Positions 1 to 6,252 of a DNA stretch of 8,458 nucleotides are shown one piece after another. Under the pieces are notes generated by a model. The model ran no database searches. It was not told where the DNA came from and saw only the letters and a list, made by a program, of their open reading frames with translations. Position 1 is the stretch's first letter. Each line of letters starts with the position of its first letter. Position numbers and translations under genes: made by a program. Origin of the DNA: Anaerolineae bacterium (lineage in GTDB: Bacteria > Chloroflexota > Anaerolineae > JAFGEY01). The stretch spans positions 1 through 8,458 of the forward strand of contig JAFGIE010000021.1 in assembly GCA_016929775.1 (NCBI GenBank), read 5' to 3'.

Positions 1-186
1 CTTGCGATCGTAGGCATCGGTGTAGCGGATCATGGGCGTCTCGATCCCGTAGCGATCGAGCAGCCGCTGCGTGCGCGCCGGGTTCTCGGAGGCAATCGCC
101 TTGACCCTGGCGAGGACGGAGAGGGCGCGCGCCGAGATGTCCTCCAGGTTGCCGATCGGCGTCCCGACCACAAACAGCGTGTGCAT
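1..186 (-). CDS. rsmI: RsmI-like 16S rRNA 2'-O-methyltransferase, N-terminal part only
   Basis: Only the first 62 codons are present; the frame is open at the left window edge (family length is about 280 aa). The protein begins MHTLFVVGTPIGNLEDISAR, the hallmark N-terminus of RsmI (TPIGNLEDI motif of the tetrapyrrole-methylase fold), followed by a helix ending in RTQRLLDRYGIETP, matching the family's xTxxLLxxxGIxTP. RsmI 2'-O-methylates C1402 of 16S rRNA in helix 44. The usual AEDTR motif before the helix is replaced by ASENPAR, and the usual HxHN segment by YTDAYD, so this may be a divergent paralogue rather than the canonical enzyme. Two tandem ATGs (187-189 and 184-186) can serve as start; the first overlaps the TGA of the upstream methyltransferase gene as ATGA. 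AAGGG lies immediately upstream, better spaced for the second ATG. The family is clear; the exact substrate is not. Confidence 0.82.
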   Translation of the reverse strand, partial: MHTLFVVGTPIGNLEDISARALSVLARVKAIASENPARTQRLLDRYGIETPMIRYTDAYDRK

Positions 187-983
187 CATCCCTTGTCCAC
201 GACAAAGACCAGCTCTGTCTCAAAATCCAGGCGCGCGACGCGCCACGTCCGTTCGGCGCACAACTGGCTGAACGCGTGCGCATAGTGCGCCAGCATGCCC
301 TTCTCGCGGCGCCCGAGGCTCCGGACCGGATAGCTGACCACGACGTGTGCGACATCGAGGGCATCCAACACCGCCAACGTGCTGCCACGGCGCTGCTGCT
401 CGAGGCAGGGCGCCGACTTGAGGAGGAGCGCCAAGTCAGCACGTTGGGTGGGCGGCGTACAGATCACGTCCTGCAGGTGAGCCTCCCCCGACACGCCCGG
501 CACCTGCAGGAAGCGCGCCAGGAAGCCCACGCGTTCGACGTCGATGTCATAGGCGTGGTAGCTGGCGCCCGCCGGTAGGCCCATCCAGGGCAGGGTCAGG
601 GGGTTGAGGCCACACGCCAGGTCGAGAACCGCCAACGGGACGCCCGTGTGCGCATGGATCCGCGCATAGAAGCCCTCGAGGAGCGGCAGCCGCTCGCGCG
701 TGGAGGCGTGCAGGCTCAGCAGGCGCCGACAGGCTATGCGTACCTCATCGTCTCTGCCGTGTGTGTACGCTGCGTACAGGTCATCGTAGGCGCGCACATA
801 GTCGACCGGCGTCTCGTAGGCCCCCCATGCCTGGTGCAGCCGGGCTTTGGTCGCCTTGACAGCCGACTTGAGCGCGCCGCGCGCGGACCACTCCTCGGCG
901 GCGATGCGCCGGACCGTTTCCGGGCACACACGCCGATACTTGCGCGAGGCAAGGACGCTGGTCACCACCTGCTCCACGCCCAC
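186..983 (-). CDS. Rmt/ArmA-family 16S rRNA (guanine-N7) methyltransferase homologue (G1405 type)
   Basis: A 265-aa protein (RmtB is about 251 aa) resembling the aminoglycoside-resistance 16S rRNA m7G1405 methyltransferases along its whole length (FmrO/Rmt family, SAM-dependent, Rossmann fold). Visible family blocks: N-terminal helical segment VTSVLASRKYRRVCPETVRR (residues 8-27) then EEW; SLHASTRERL (90-99); SAM-binding VLDLACGLNP (119-128); YDID (145-148); LQDVICTPP (170-178); LKSAPCLE; VVSYPVRSLGRREKGM (215-230), matching the RmtB stretch SFPTRSLGGRGKGM; and ETELVFVV at the end. Start: GTG at 981-983 has a strong Shine-Dalgarno AGGAGAGG 7 nt upstream, and its product MGVEQVVTS aligns with RmtB MNINDALTS without gaps. 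An in-frame ATG at 1047-1049 would add 22 residues but has no ribosome-binding site. It lies 102 nt after ribF and overlaps the RsmI-like gene (ATGA). Such genes are usually plasmid-borne or from antibiotic producers; here it sits in a housekeeping operon. G1405 specificity is inferred by homology. Confidence 0.9.
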   Translation of the reverse strand: MGVEQVVTSVLASRKYRRVCPETVRRIAAEEWSARGALKSAVKATKARLHQAWGAYETPVDYVRAYDDLYAAYTHGRDDEVRIACRRLLSLHASTRERLPLLEGFYARIHAHTGVPLAVLDLACGLNPLTLPWMGLPAGASYHAYDIDVERVGFLARFLQVPGVSGEAHLQDVICTPPTQRADLALLLKSAPCLEQQRRGSTLAVLDALDVAHVVVSYPVRSLGRREKGMLAHYAHAFSQLCAERTWRVARLDFETELVFVVDKG

Positions 984-1001
984 TCGACCGTCCTCTCCTC
1001 T
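984..1001 (-). promoter_or_regulatory. Ribosome-binding site that fixes the Rmt-homologue start
   Basis: On the minus strand AGAGGAGAGGA (plus positions 991-1001) lies 7 nt before the GTG at 981-983. It is the only good Shine-Dalgarno in the ribF-methyltransferase gap and selects the GTG over the upstream ATG at 1047-1049. The resulting N-terminus coincides with that of RmtB. Confidence 0.8.
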
Positions 1002-1056
1002 CGTGAGGCTCAGACCCGTCGGGCATGCGAGACCCCACCGCTCTGTCATCGGTGCA

Positions 1057-1071
1057 GCGGCGCAGCGCCGC
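1057..1071. other. GC hairpin in the gap between ribF and the Rmt homologue
   Basis: A perfect 6-bp inverted repeat, GCGGCG-CAG-CGCCGC, 15 nt after the ribF stop codon. No run of T follows it on the minus strand, so it is not a standard intrinsic terminator. It could stabilise the 3' end of the upstream message, act as a processing site, or be chance in a GC-rich gap. No promoter-like sequence is evident in the 102-nt gap. Confidence 0.35.
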
Positions 1072-1085
1072 CGCCGGGCAGGCTC

Positions 1086-2045
1086 TCATCCATGGGAACG
1101 GGCGTTCAGGATCGCGCGGGCCTGCGCCGCATCTTGGTCGATCTGCGCGACGAGCGCCTCCGGACTCGGGAACCGCTTCTCTGGGCGCAGCCGCGCCACG
1201 AACTCGACGACCAGGTCACGCCCGTACAGATCACCCTCAAAGTCAAAGAGATGCACCTCGACACTGCGCATGCCGTTGTCAAAGGTCGGTCGCACGCCAA
1301 TGCTCGTCACCGAGCCAAAGCACGCCTTGCCCAGGCGCGCATAGGTGGCATAGATCCCGTCGGCAGGCACCACGCGATCGGGATTGACGGCGACGTTGGC
1401 AGTCGGATACCCCAGACAGCGCCCGCGCTGCGCCCCGCGCACGACCTCACCTGCGACAGCGTAGAAGCGCCCGAGCAAGTGCGCCGCCTGGTCGACGTGA
1501 CCGCGGCGGACGAGGGTCCGGATCTGCGTGCTGCTGATCCGGTCCTCGCCCTGCGTGATATAGGGCACGTCGTGGACGCAAAAGCCGAGCTCACGACCGA
1601 GCTCGCGCAGGGCAGACAGATCGCCCGAACGGTCGCGCCCCAACGCAAAGTCGGGCCCCACGCACAGGGCACGCATGCCGACCCGGTCGTACAAATGCCC
1701 CAGGAAATCCCCCGGGGAGAGCTTGGCCAACTGCGGCGTGAACGAGACGACGACCATCCAGTCCAAGCCAAGGGGTTCCAACAGTGCAGCCTTTTCGCCA
1801 GGCGTGGTGAGGTAGAGCGCCTCCTGTCGCGGGCGCAGGATCATCGCCGGGTGCGGGTAAAAGGTCACCAAGCCCGCCAGTCGCTGCTCGCGACGGGCGA
1901 GCGCCACCAGCCGCCGGATCAGCTCCTGGTGACCGAGGTGGATCCCGTCAAAGGCGCCCACCGCGATCGCCGACTCGCGTCCGGCGAGCTCTTCCGGGAG
2001 AGACAGCCCCCCGATTTCGGTCGTCAAGACGTGCATGCCAGACAC
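1086..2045 (-). CDS. ribF: Bifunctional riboflavin kinase / FAD synthetase
   Basis: Makes FMN from riboflavin plus ATP, then FAD from FMN plus ATP, in the cytoplasm. The 319-aa length is normal for RibF. N-terminal FMN adenylyltransferase domain (about 1-185): VGAFDGIHLGHQ (29-40, nucleotide-binding HxGH), VGPDFALGRDRSGD (129-142) and ISSTQIR (170-176) ahead of LLGRFY. C-terminal flavokinase domain (about 197-319): GYPTAN (212-217, Mg-ATP-binding PTAN motif), SIGVRPTF, and VEVHLFDFEGDLYG with the expected catalytic Glu at 263. Start: GTG at 2043-2045, 7 nt after the truB stop and close behind GGGG; an in-frame ATG at 2034-2036 (MHVLTTE) is almost as plausible and would shorten the protein by 3 residues. 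Its location after truB is conserved in many bacteria; no functional link to ribosome assembly is needed to explain it. Confidence 0.96.
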   Translation of the reverse strand: MSGMHVLTTEIGGLSLPEELAGRESAIAVGAFDGIHLGHQELIRRLVALARREQRLAGLVTFYPHPAMILRPRQEALYLTTPGEKAALLEPLGLDWMVVVSFTPQLAKLSPGDFLGHLYDRVGMRALCVGPDFALGRDRSGDLSALRELGRELGFCVHDVPYITQGEDRISSTQIRTLVRRGHVDQAAHLLGRFYAVAGEVVRGAQRGRCLGYPTANVAVNPDRVVPADGIYATYARLGKACFGSVTSIGVRPTFDNGMRSVEVHLFDFEGDLYGRDLVVEFVARLRPEKRFPSPEALVAQIDQDAAQARAILNARSHG

Positions 2046-2052
2046 TCATCCC

Positions 2053-2967
2053 CTACTCGAGCGGGATCTCTTCGGGACGTACGAACACCTTGCTCGGGCG
2101 CCAACCGCCCGTGCGCGGCGCCCGCTGCAGCACGGCAACGAACTGCCCATTGGGCGCATAGGCGCGCGCCAGCTCCGGATCCGCCGCGAGCGGCGCACCG
2201 TCGACCTGTTGGCCCATCGCCACGCGGCGCGCTTCCTGGGCGCCGAGCTGGAGCGCGGGCAGGTCGGAGAGGGCGGCATCGAGCGGATGAAGGATCTGAG
2301 CCTCCCGCCCAGCCTGGAACGCGTCCTCGATCGCTTCTAGGCTCGCGGCGTCGGATGCCGCGAATACGCCGCTCGACGTGCGGCGCAGGGAAGCAAGGTG
2401 CGCGCCGCAGCCCAGAGCTGTACCTACGTCGCGCGCCAGGGCCCGGATGTAGGTTCCAGGCCCACAGCGAACCTCGATCGCGCACAGGGGGGGCGCCCAC
2501 CCCACGAGCCGCAGCGCGTAGACGTCTACGTCACGGGCGGGCGGGTCGACCTCGATGCCCCGCCGCGCCAGCGCATACATGCGCTCGCCCTGCCGCTTGA
2601 TCGCCGAGTAGCGCGGCGGCACTTGCGCGATGCGCCCCTCAAAGCCCTGCAGCACCTCCTCGACCTGCGCTCGCGACAGCGCGACCTGGCAGCGCGCCAT
2701 CACTTCGCCTTCGGCATCGTCCGTCGTCGTCGTCACCCCCAAGCGGATCTCGGCTCGGTAGGTCTTGGGCGAGCGCATCAGGTACTCGGCAACGCGCGTT
2801 GCACGACCCAGACACACCAGAAGCACCCCGGTCGCCAACGGATCCAGGGTGCCTGCGTGCCCGACCTTGCGCTGGCGCGCGATCCGGCGGACCGCTGCGA
2901 CGACGTCGTGCGACGTCATGCCAGGCGGCTTGTCGACGTTAAGGATGCCGGAGAACCCCTGGGCCAC
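2053..2967 (-). CDS. truB: tRNA pseudouridine(55) synthase TruB
   Basis: Converts U55 in the T-loop of most tRNAs to pseudouridine and also acts as a tRNA-folding chaperone. The 304-aa product has the usual length. Family blocks in order: GILNVDKPPGMTSHDVV (about 6-22), KVGHAGTLDPLATGVLL with catalytic Asp42 (34-50), KTYRAEIRLG (68-77), QVPPRYSAIKRQGERMYALA (115-134), CGPGTYIRALARDVG (168-182), then RRTSSGVF (195-202) leading into a C-terminal PUA-like region. Start: GTG at 2965-2967, 8 nt after the TGA of the DHH gene, with GAGGG just upstream; the frame is open further upstream, but that extension (MHPAWAARG...) is unlike TruB and overlaps the DHH gene. It is 7 nt upstream of ribF, so translation is probably coupled. 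Confidence 0.96.
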   Translation of the reverse strand: MAQGFSGILNVDKPPGMTSHDVVAAVRRIARQRKVGHAGTLDPLATGVLLVCLGRATRVAEYLMRSPKTYRAEIRLGVTTTTDDAEGEVMARCQVALSRAQVEEVLQGFEGRIAQVPPRYSAIKRQGERMYALARRGIEVDPPARDVDVYALRLVGWAPPLCAIEVRCGPGTYIRALARDVGTALGCGAHLASLRRTSSGVFAASDAASLEAIEDAFQAGREAQILHPLDAALSDLPALQLGAQEARRVAMGQQVDGAPLAADPELARAYAPNGQFVAVLQRAPRTGGWRPSKVFVRPEEIPLE

Positions 2968-2975
2968 GCTCGCCC

Positions 2976-3941
2976 TCACCGTCCTGCGGTCTGCGCGTGC
3001 CACGCCTCGTGCAGGCAGGGCAGCACGCGCTCGCGGGCTGCCTCGAGCGGCCCAGGCAGGGTGCATCCTGCAGCCTGTGGGTGTCCACCGCCGCCCAACG
3101 AGAGCGCGACCCTCGATACGTCGTACGCGGGGCTGGCGCGCATCGACACCTCGATGCGTCCATCCACCGCTTCGGTGAACACGACCGCCATGTCCGCTTC
3201 GTCTGCGGTGATCAAAAAGCTAACCAGCCCGGCGTCGCCGTCCTCGGTATAGGCTGCCCGGGTGCGCATGTCTTGTGTGACCTCGCTCCACAAGACGTGC
3301 CCATCCAGGTGCAAGCGCTGGAGCGCCAACGACCACAACCGGATCAACCCAACCGGGCGATGGCCAAAGATCTGGTCCATGACACGCGTCAGCGACGCCC
3401 CAGCGCGCATCAGGTCGAGCGCCGTCTCGATCACCTCCGGGCTCGTGGTAGACGTGCGAAAGCCCAGTGTGTCGGCAACGAGCCCAGTGAGGAGGCAGGT
3501 GCCGATCTCGGCATCGATGGCGACGCCAAGGACGCCCACAAGACGGACCAACATCTGCGCAGTCGCTGCTGCGCCGGGCTCGACCCAGTTCAGGGCGCCG
3601 AATTGGCAGTTGGTCGCATGGTGATCGACGTTGAGGATCGGCACGTCAGACAGGATCTGCGGTTCATAGATGTGACCTAGCCGCCGCAGGTCGCTGCTGT
3701 CGAGGCTCACCAGGAGGTCAAAGGGGCCTTCCGGCACAGCCGTGATCGACTCCCAGTGAGGAAGGTAGTGATACTGCTCCGGCACGGGGTCGGCGCACGC
3801 CAAGACGGCGTCGATGCTGCGCCGCCGCAGGGCGAGACCCAGTCCAAGCAGCGACCCGATCGCATCTCCATCCGGGGAGATGTGAGCGACGACGAGCACG
3901 CGTCGCGCACTAGCGATCCGGTGCGCGATCCGGGCCTCCAT
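2976..3941 (-). CDS. nrnA: DHH/DHHA1 phosphoesterase, NrnA-like (oligoribonuclease / pAp phosphatase)
   Basis: Hydrolyses very short RNAs (nanoRNAs) to mononucleotides, and in several bacteria also 3'-phosphoadenosine 5'-phosphate, with Mn2+. The 321-aa product carries all DHH motifs: VAHISPDGDAIGS (18-30; His20, Asp24, Asp26), VSLDSSD (78-84; Asp81), NVDHHATN (104-111; the DHH triad 106-108), GLVADTLGF (153-161; Asp157), and the DHHA1 substrate-binding GGGGHPQAAG (283-292). Start: ATG at 3939-3941 gives the spacing to the first motif usual for NrnA, but no clear Shine-Dalgarno precedes it. In-frame ATGs at 3954-3956 and 3969-3971 are possible; the latter has AGGGA about 10 nt upstream. All these starts lie inside the end of rbfA (overlap of 32 nt or more), implying translational coupling. 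Between rbfA and truB is the classic position for nrnA. Function is by family; the substrate range is not visible. Confidence 0.9.
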   Translation of the reverse strand: MEARIAHRIASARRVLVVAHISPDGDAIGSLLGLGLALRRRSIDAVLACADPVPEQYHYLPHWESITAVPEGPFDLLVSLDSSDLRRLGHIYEPQILSDVPILNVDHHATNCQFGALNWVEPGAAATAQMLVRLVGVLGVAIDAEIGTCLLTGLVADTLGFRTSTTSPEVIETALDLMRAGASLTRVMDQIFGHRPVGLIRLWSLALQRLHLDGHVLWSEVTQDMRTRAAYTEDGDAGLVSFLITADEADMAVVFTEAVDGRIEVSMRASPAYDVSRVALSLGGGGHPQAAGCTLPGPLEAARERVLPCLHEAWHAQTAGR

Positions 3942-4344
3942 CGGAGGCTGTTTCATCGGAAGCTGTCCCATCGGGCGCGGTTCCCTCATCCTGCGGCTGG
4001 CTTGTTCGGAGCTGGGCGAGCAATGACTCGATGTGAGCCCCATAGTCGATCGACTCGTCGAGATGAAAGCGCAGCTCTGGCGTGTGGCGGATATGGAGCC
4101 GTGCCCCCAGCTCGCGACGGATGTAGCCACAGGCGCTCTCCAGGCCCTGCCTCGCCTCTTCCAGCTCTGCGGGATCGCCGCCCAGACGGTAGAAATGGAT
4201 GTCGGCGTACATAAAGTCGGGGCTGACACGCGTCCCGGTGATCGTCAGACCCACCAAGCGCGGGTCCTTGATGCGACGCAGGACGATGTCGCTCAGCTCG
4301 CGCTGGACCAGGTCGGCGACGCGTTTCTGCCTTCTCTTGGACAC
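3910..4344 (-). CDS. rbfA: 30S ribosome-binding factor RbfA
   Basis: Small KH-type protein that binds the immature 30S subunit near helix 1 and helix 44 and is needed for late 16S maturation. The 144-aa product shows the family outline: KRVADLVQRELSDIVLRRIKDPR (8-30), VSPDFMYADIHFY (40-52), and RRELGARLHIRHTPELRFHLDES (75-97). After about residue 113 there is a tail of roughly 30 residues rich in Asp, Thr, Ser, Gly and Pro that is not part of the core fold and is probably disordered. The start is GTG at 4342-4344, one base after the infB stop, with AAAGGG as a Shine-Dalgarno inside the infB 3' end. The 3' end overlaps the start of the DHH gene. Confidence 0.95.
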   Translation of the reverse strand: MSKRRQKRVADLVQRELSDIVLRRIKDPRLVGLTITGTRVSPDFMYADIHFYRLGGDPAELEEARQGLESACGYIRRELGARLHIRHTPELRFHLDESIDYGAHIESLLAQLRTSQPQDEGTAPDGTASDETASDGGPDRAPDR

Positions 4345-4345
4345 C

Positions 4346-6124
4346 CTAGTTGACCCTTTCCTTGCGGTAGGCCTCGATCACGTCTCCCTCGCGGAAGCCG
4401 GTGAACCCGCTCAGGCCGATCCCGCACTCATAGCCGGTGCGAACTTCGGGTACATCCTCTTGGAACCGCTTCAACGACCCGATCGATCCCTCAAAGACCA
4501 CTTCGTCTCCCCGCAGCACGCGCGCCTGGCTGTTGCGCTGGATCTGCCCATCGCGAATGTAGCATCCCGCAACCTCGCCCACCCGCGTGATGTGGAACAC
4601 CGCGCGCACCTCCGCATGCCCGGTGACGACGTCCCGGTACTCAGGTTCGAGCATGCCGTGCAATGCACGCTCGATGTCGTCGATGATCTTGTAGATGATG
4701 TTATAGAACCGGATCTCGATCCCTTCCGACTCGGCCTGACGACGCGCCGCTGTATCGGCGGTCACGTTGAAGCCGATCACAATCGCGCGCGAAGCGATGG
4801 CGAGCATGATGTCGGACTCGTTGATATTGCCCGTTCCAGTGTGCAAGACGTTGACGTGGATCGCGTCGGTACTCAGTTCCTCGATCGAGTGCACGATCGG
4901 TTCGATCGATCCCTGCACGTCTGCCTTGACGATCACATTCAGGTCGCGGACATCGCCCATCTCGTACTGCGCGAACAGGCTCTCCAACGTGACCTCTGGC
5001 GCCACGGTGACCTGCTGTTCGCGCTTGGTGATGCGACCGATCGCGATCTGGCGCGCTGTCTTGTCATCCTTGACGACCTCGAACCGGTCGCCCGCCTTGG
5101 GCACGCCGCTCAGGCCCAAGATCTGAACCGGCATCGAAGGCGGGGCGATGTCGACCGACTGCCCACGGTGGTCGAACATGGCGCGGACGTGTCCGTTCTC
5201 CTCGCCGACGACAAAGCTGTCACCCGTGTGCAGCGTGCCCGTGTGCACTAGGATGGTCGCCATCGCGCCCCGCGTCCGGTCCATCTCGGCTTCGACGACG
5301 ACGCCGATCGCCGGTCGGTCGGGGTTGGCTTTGAACTCGCGCACCTCGGCAACCAAGAGGACGTTCTCCAGCAACTCGTCGATGCCCTCCCCGGTCTTGG
5401 CGGATACGGGCACGCAGATCACGTCGCCACCCCAGTCCTCTACGATCAGCCCCTGGTCGGAGAGCTGCTGCTTGACCAGCTCGGGGTTGGCAGTATCGAG
5501 GTCGATTTTGTTGAGCGCGACGACGATCGGGACGTGCGCTGCGCGGGCATGCGAGATCGCCTCCCGGGTCTGCGGCATCACCCCGTCGTCGGCGGCGACC
5601 ACCAGGATCGCAATGTCGGCGCCCTGCGCACCGCGGGCGCGCATGGCTGTGAACGCCTCGTGACCGGGCGTGTCGAGGAAAGTCAGCGCGCGGCCCTGGC
5701 GCTCGATCTGGTAGGCGCCAATGTGCTGTGTGATCCCGCCGACCTCGCCTTCCTGCACGCTCGTGTTGCGGATCAAGTCGAGAAGAGAGGTCTTTCCGTG
5801 GTCCACGTGCCCGAGGAGGGTCACCACGGGCGGGCGGATCCGCAGGTCTTCTGGCTTCTCGTCTGCCAGCAGACGGGCCATGAGAGGAAGCGCTTCTTCC
5901 TCTTCGACCAGTTCCTCTTGCTGCACGGGGAGCCGCGCCTCAAAGCCCATTTCCCCTGCGACGATGGCCGAAGTATCAAAGTCGATCTGCTGGTTGATCG
6001 TGGCCATGATGCCGTTGTTCATCAGCTCTTTGATCACGTCGATCGGGCTGACCCCGAGTATCTCGGCCAGATCGCGCACGGTGGTAAATTCCGGTATCTC
6101 AACCGGCCTCAGTTCTTGCGCCAT
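4346..6124 (-). CDS. infB: Translation initiation factor IF-2
   Basis: GTPase that recruits fMet-tRNA to the 30S subunit and promotes 50S joining. The 592-aa product is a short form (E. coli IF2 is 890 aa): one IF2_N module (about 9-62, VRDLAEILGVSPIDVIKELM), an acidic linker, then a complete G domain: G1 GHVDHGKTS (105-113), G2 GGITQHIG (129-136), G3 DTPGHEAF (151-158), G4 NKID (205-208), G5 SAKTG (241-245). Next come the beta-barrel domain (about 270-365), the IF2-specific domain III, and the fMet-tRNA-binding C2 domain (about 495-592), which contains CYIRDGQI and YECGIGL. Start ATG at 6122-6124 with AGGAGAGGG 7 nt upstream. It follows a 128-nt spacer after ylxR, where many genomes carry the L7Ae-like gene. 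Confidence 0.98.
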   Translation of the reverse strand: MAQELRPVEIPEFTTVRDLAEILGVSPIDVIKELMNNGIMATINQQIDFDTSAIVAGEMGFEARLPVQQEELVEEEEALPLMARLLADEKPEDLRIRPPVVTLLGHVDHGKTSLLDLIRNTSVQEGEVGGITQHIGAYQIERQGRALTFLDTPGHEAFTAMRARGAQGADIAILVVAADDGVMPQTREAISHARAAHVPIVVALNKIDLDTANPELVKQQLSDQGLIVEDWGGDVICVPVSAKTGEGIDELLENVLLVAEVREFKANPDRPAIGVVVEAEMDRTRGAMATILVHTGTLHTGDSFVVGEENGHVRAMFDHRGQSVDIAPPSMPVQILGLSGVPKAGDRFEVVKDDKTARQIAIGRITKREQQVTVAPEVTLESLFAQYEMGDVRDLNVIVKADVQGSIEPIVHSIEELSTDAIHVNVLHTGTGNINESDIMLAIASRAIVIGFNVTADTAARRQAESEGIEIRFYNIIYKIIDDIERALHGMLEPEYRDVVTGHAEVRAVFHITRVGEVAGCYIRDGQIQRNSQARVLRGDEVVFEGSIGSLKRFQEDVPEVRTGYECGIGLSGFTGFREGDVIEAYRKERVN

Positions 6125-6219
6125 ACCACCACCCTCTCCTCTCTCTTGCGGTCGTGCCTCACGGGCAGGCTACCACGCTTGGGGCTGGATGCCCCGCACT
6201 TCCGACAGTTGGGCCACAT
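6109..6219 (-). CDS. Possible small ORF (36 aa) in the ylxR-infB spacer
   Basis: An ATG-started frame in the spacer encodes a very basic 36-residue peptide that begins MWPNCRKCGASSPKRG, has a CxxC pair (Cys5, Cys8) and ends inside infB (TGA overlapping infB codon 5). It is in the same frame as ylxR, after the ylxR stop. The ATG lies in the loop of a GGGCC/GGCCC hairpin and has no Shine-Dalgarno, and the frame runs through the infB ribosome-binding site. It could be a leader-type peptide coupling to infB, a gene remnant, or chance. Not recognised as any known family. Confidence 0.15.
   Translation of the reverse strand: MWPNCRKCGASSPKRGSLPVRHDRKREERVVVWRKN
6125..6140 (-). promoter_or_regulatory. 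infB ribosome-binding site
   Basis: AGGAGAGGG on the minus strand (plus 6132-6140), 7 nt before the infB ATG, within a purine-rich run. It is a strong site and suggests efficient infB initiation independent of ylxR translation. Confidence 0.75.
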
Positions 6220-6250
6220 GGGCCCGGGCCGCAGCGCAGGGCTGGATGCC
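6182..6250. repeat. 12-bp direct repeat and inverted repeats in the ylxR-infB spacer
   Basis: GGGCTGGATGCC occurs at 6182-6193 and again at 6239-6250, 45 nt apart. Between them lie the palindrome GGCCCGGGCC (6221-6230) and an overlapping hairpin with arms GGGCC (6211-6215) and GGCCC (6221-6225), which are alternative pairings. There is no U-tract, so no intrinsic terminator. This is the only intercistronic gap above 102 nt in the operon. No convincing promoter is visible in it. Confidence 0.5.
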
Positions 6251-6252
6251 GC

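Noticed and set aside
648..2600. A 650-codon open frame on the plus strand
   Set aside because: It is antisense to the clear ribF and truB genes and the Rmt homologue, its product is Arg/Ala/Pro-rich without recognisable domains, and high GC makes long antisense frames common.
3942..4229. An N-terminal extension of the DHH phosphoesterase into rbfA
   Set aside because: The extra 96 residues are an out-of-frame reading of rbfA (Ser/Arg-rich, no similarity); the protein family begins near the ATG at 3939-3941.
4199..5251. A 350-codon open frame on the plus strand opposite infB
   Set aside because: It is Asp/Leu/Arg-rich and reads as the complement of the conserved IF2 codons; IF2 motifs prove the other strand is coding.
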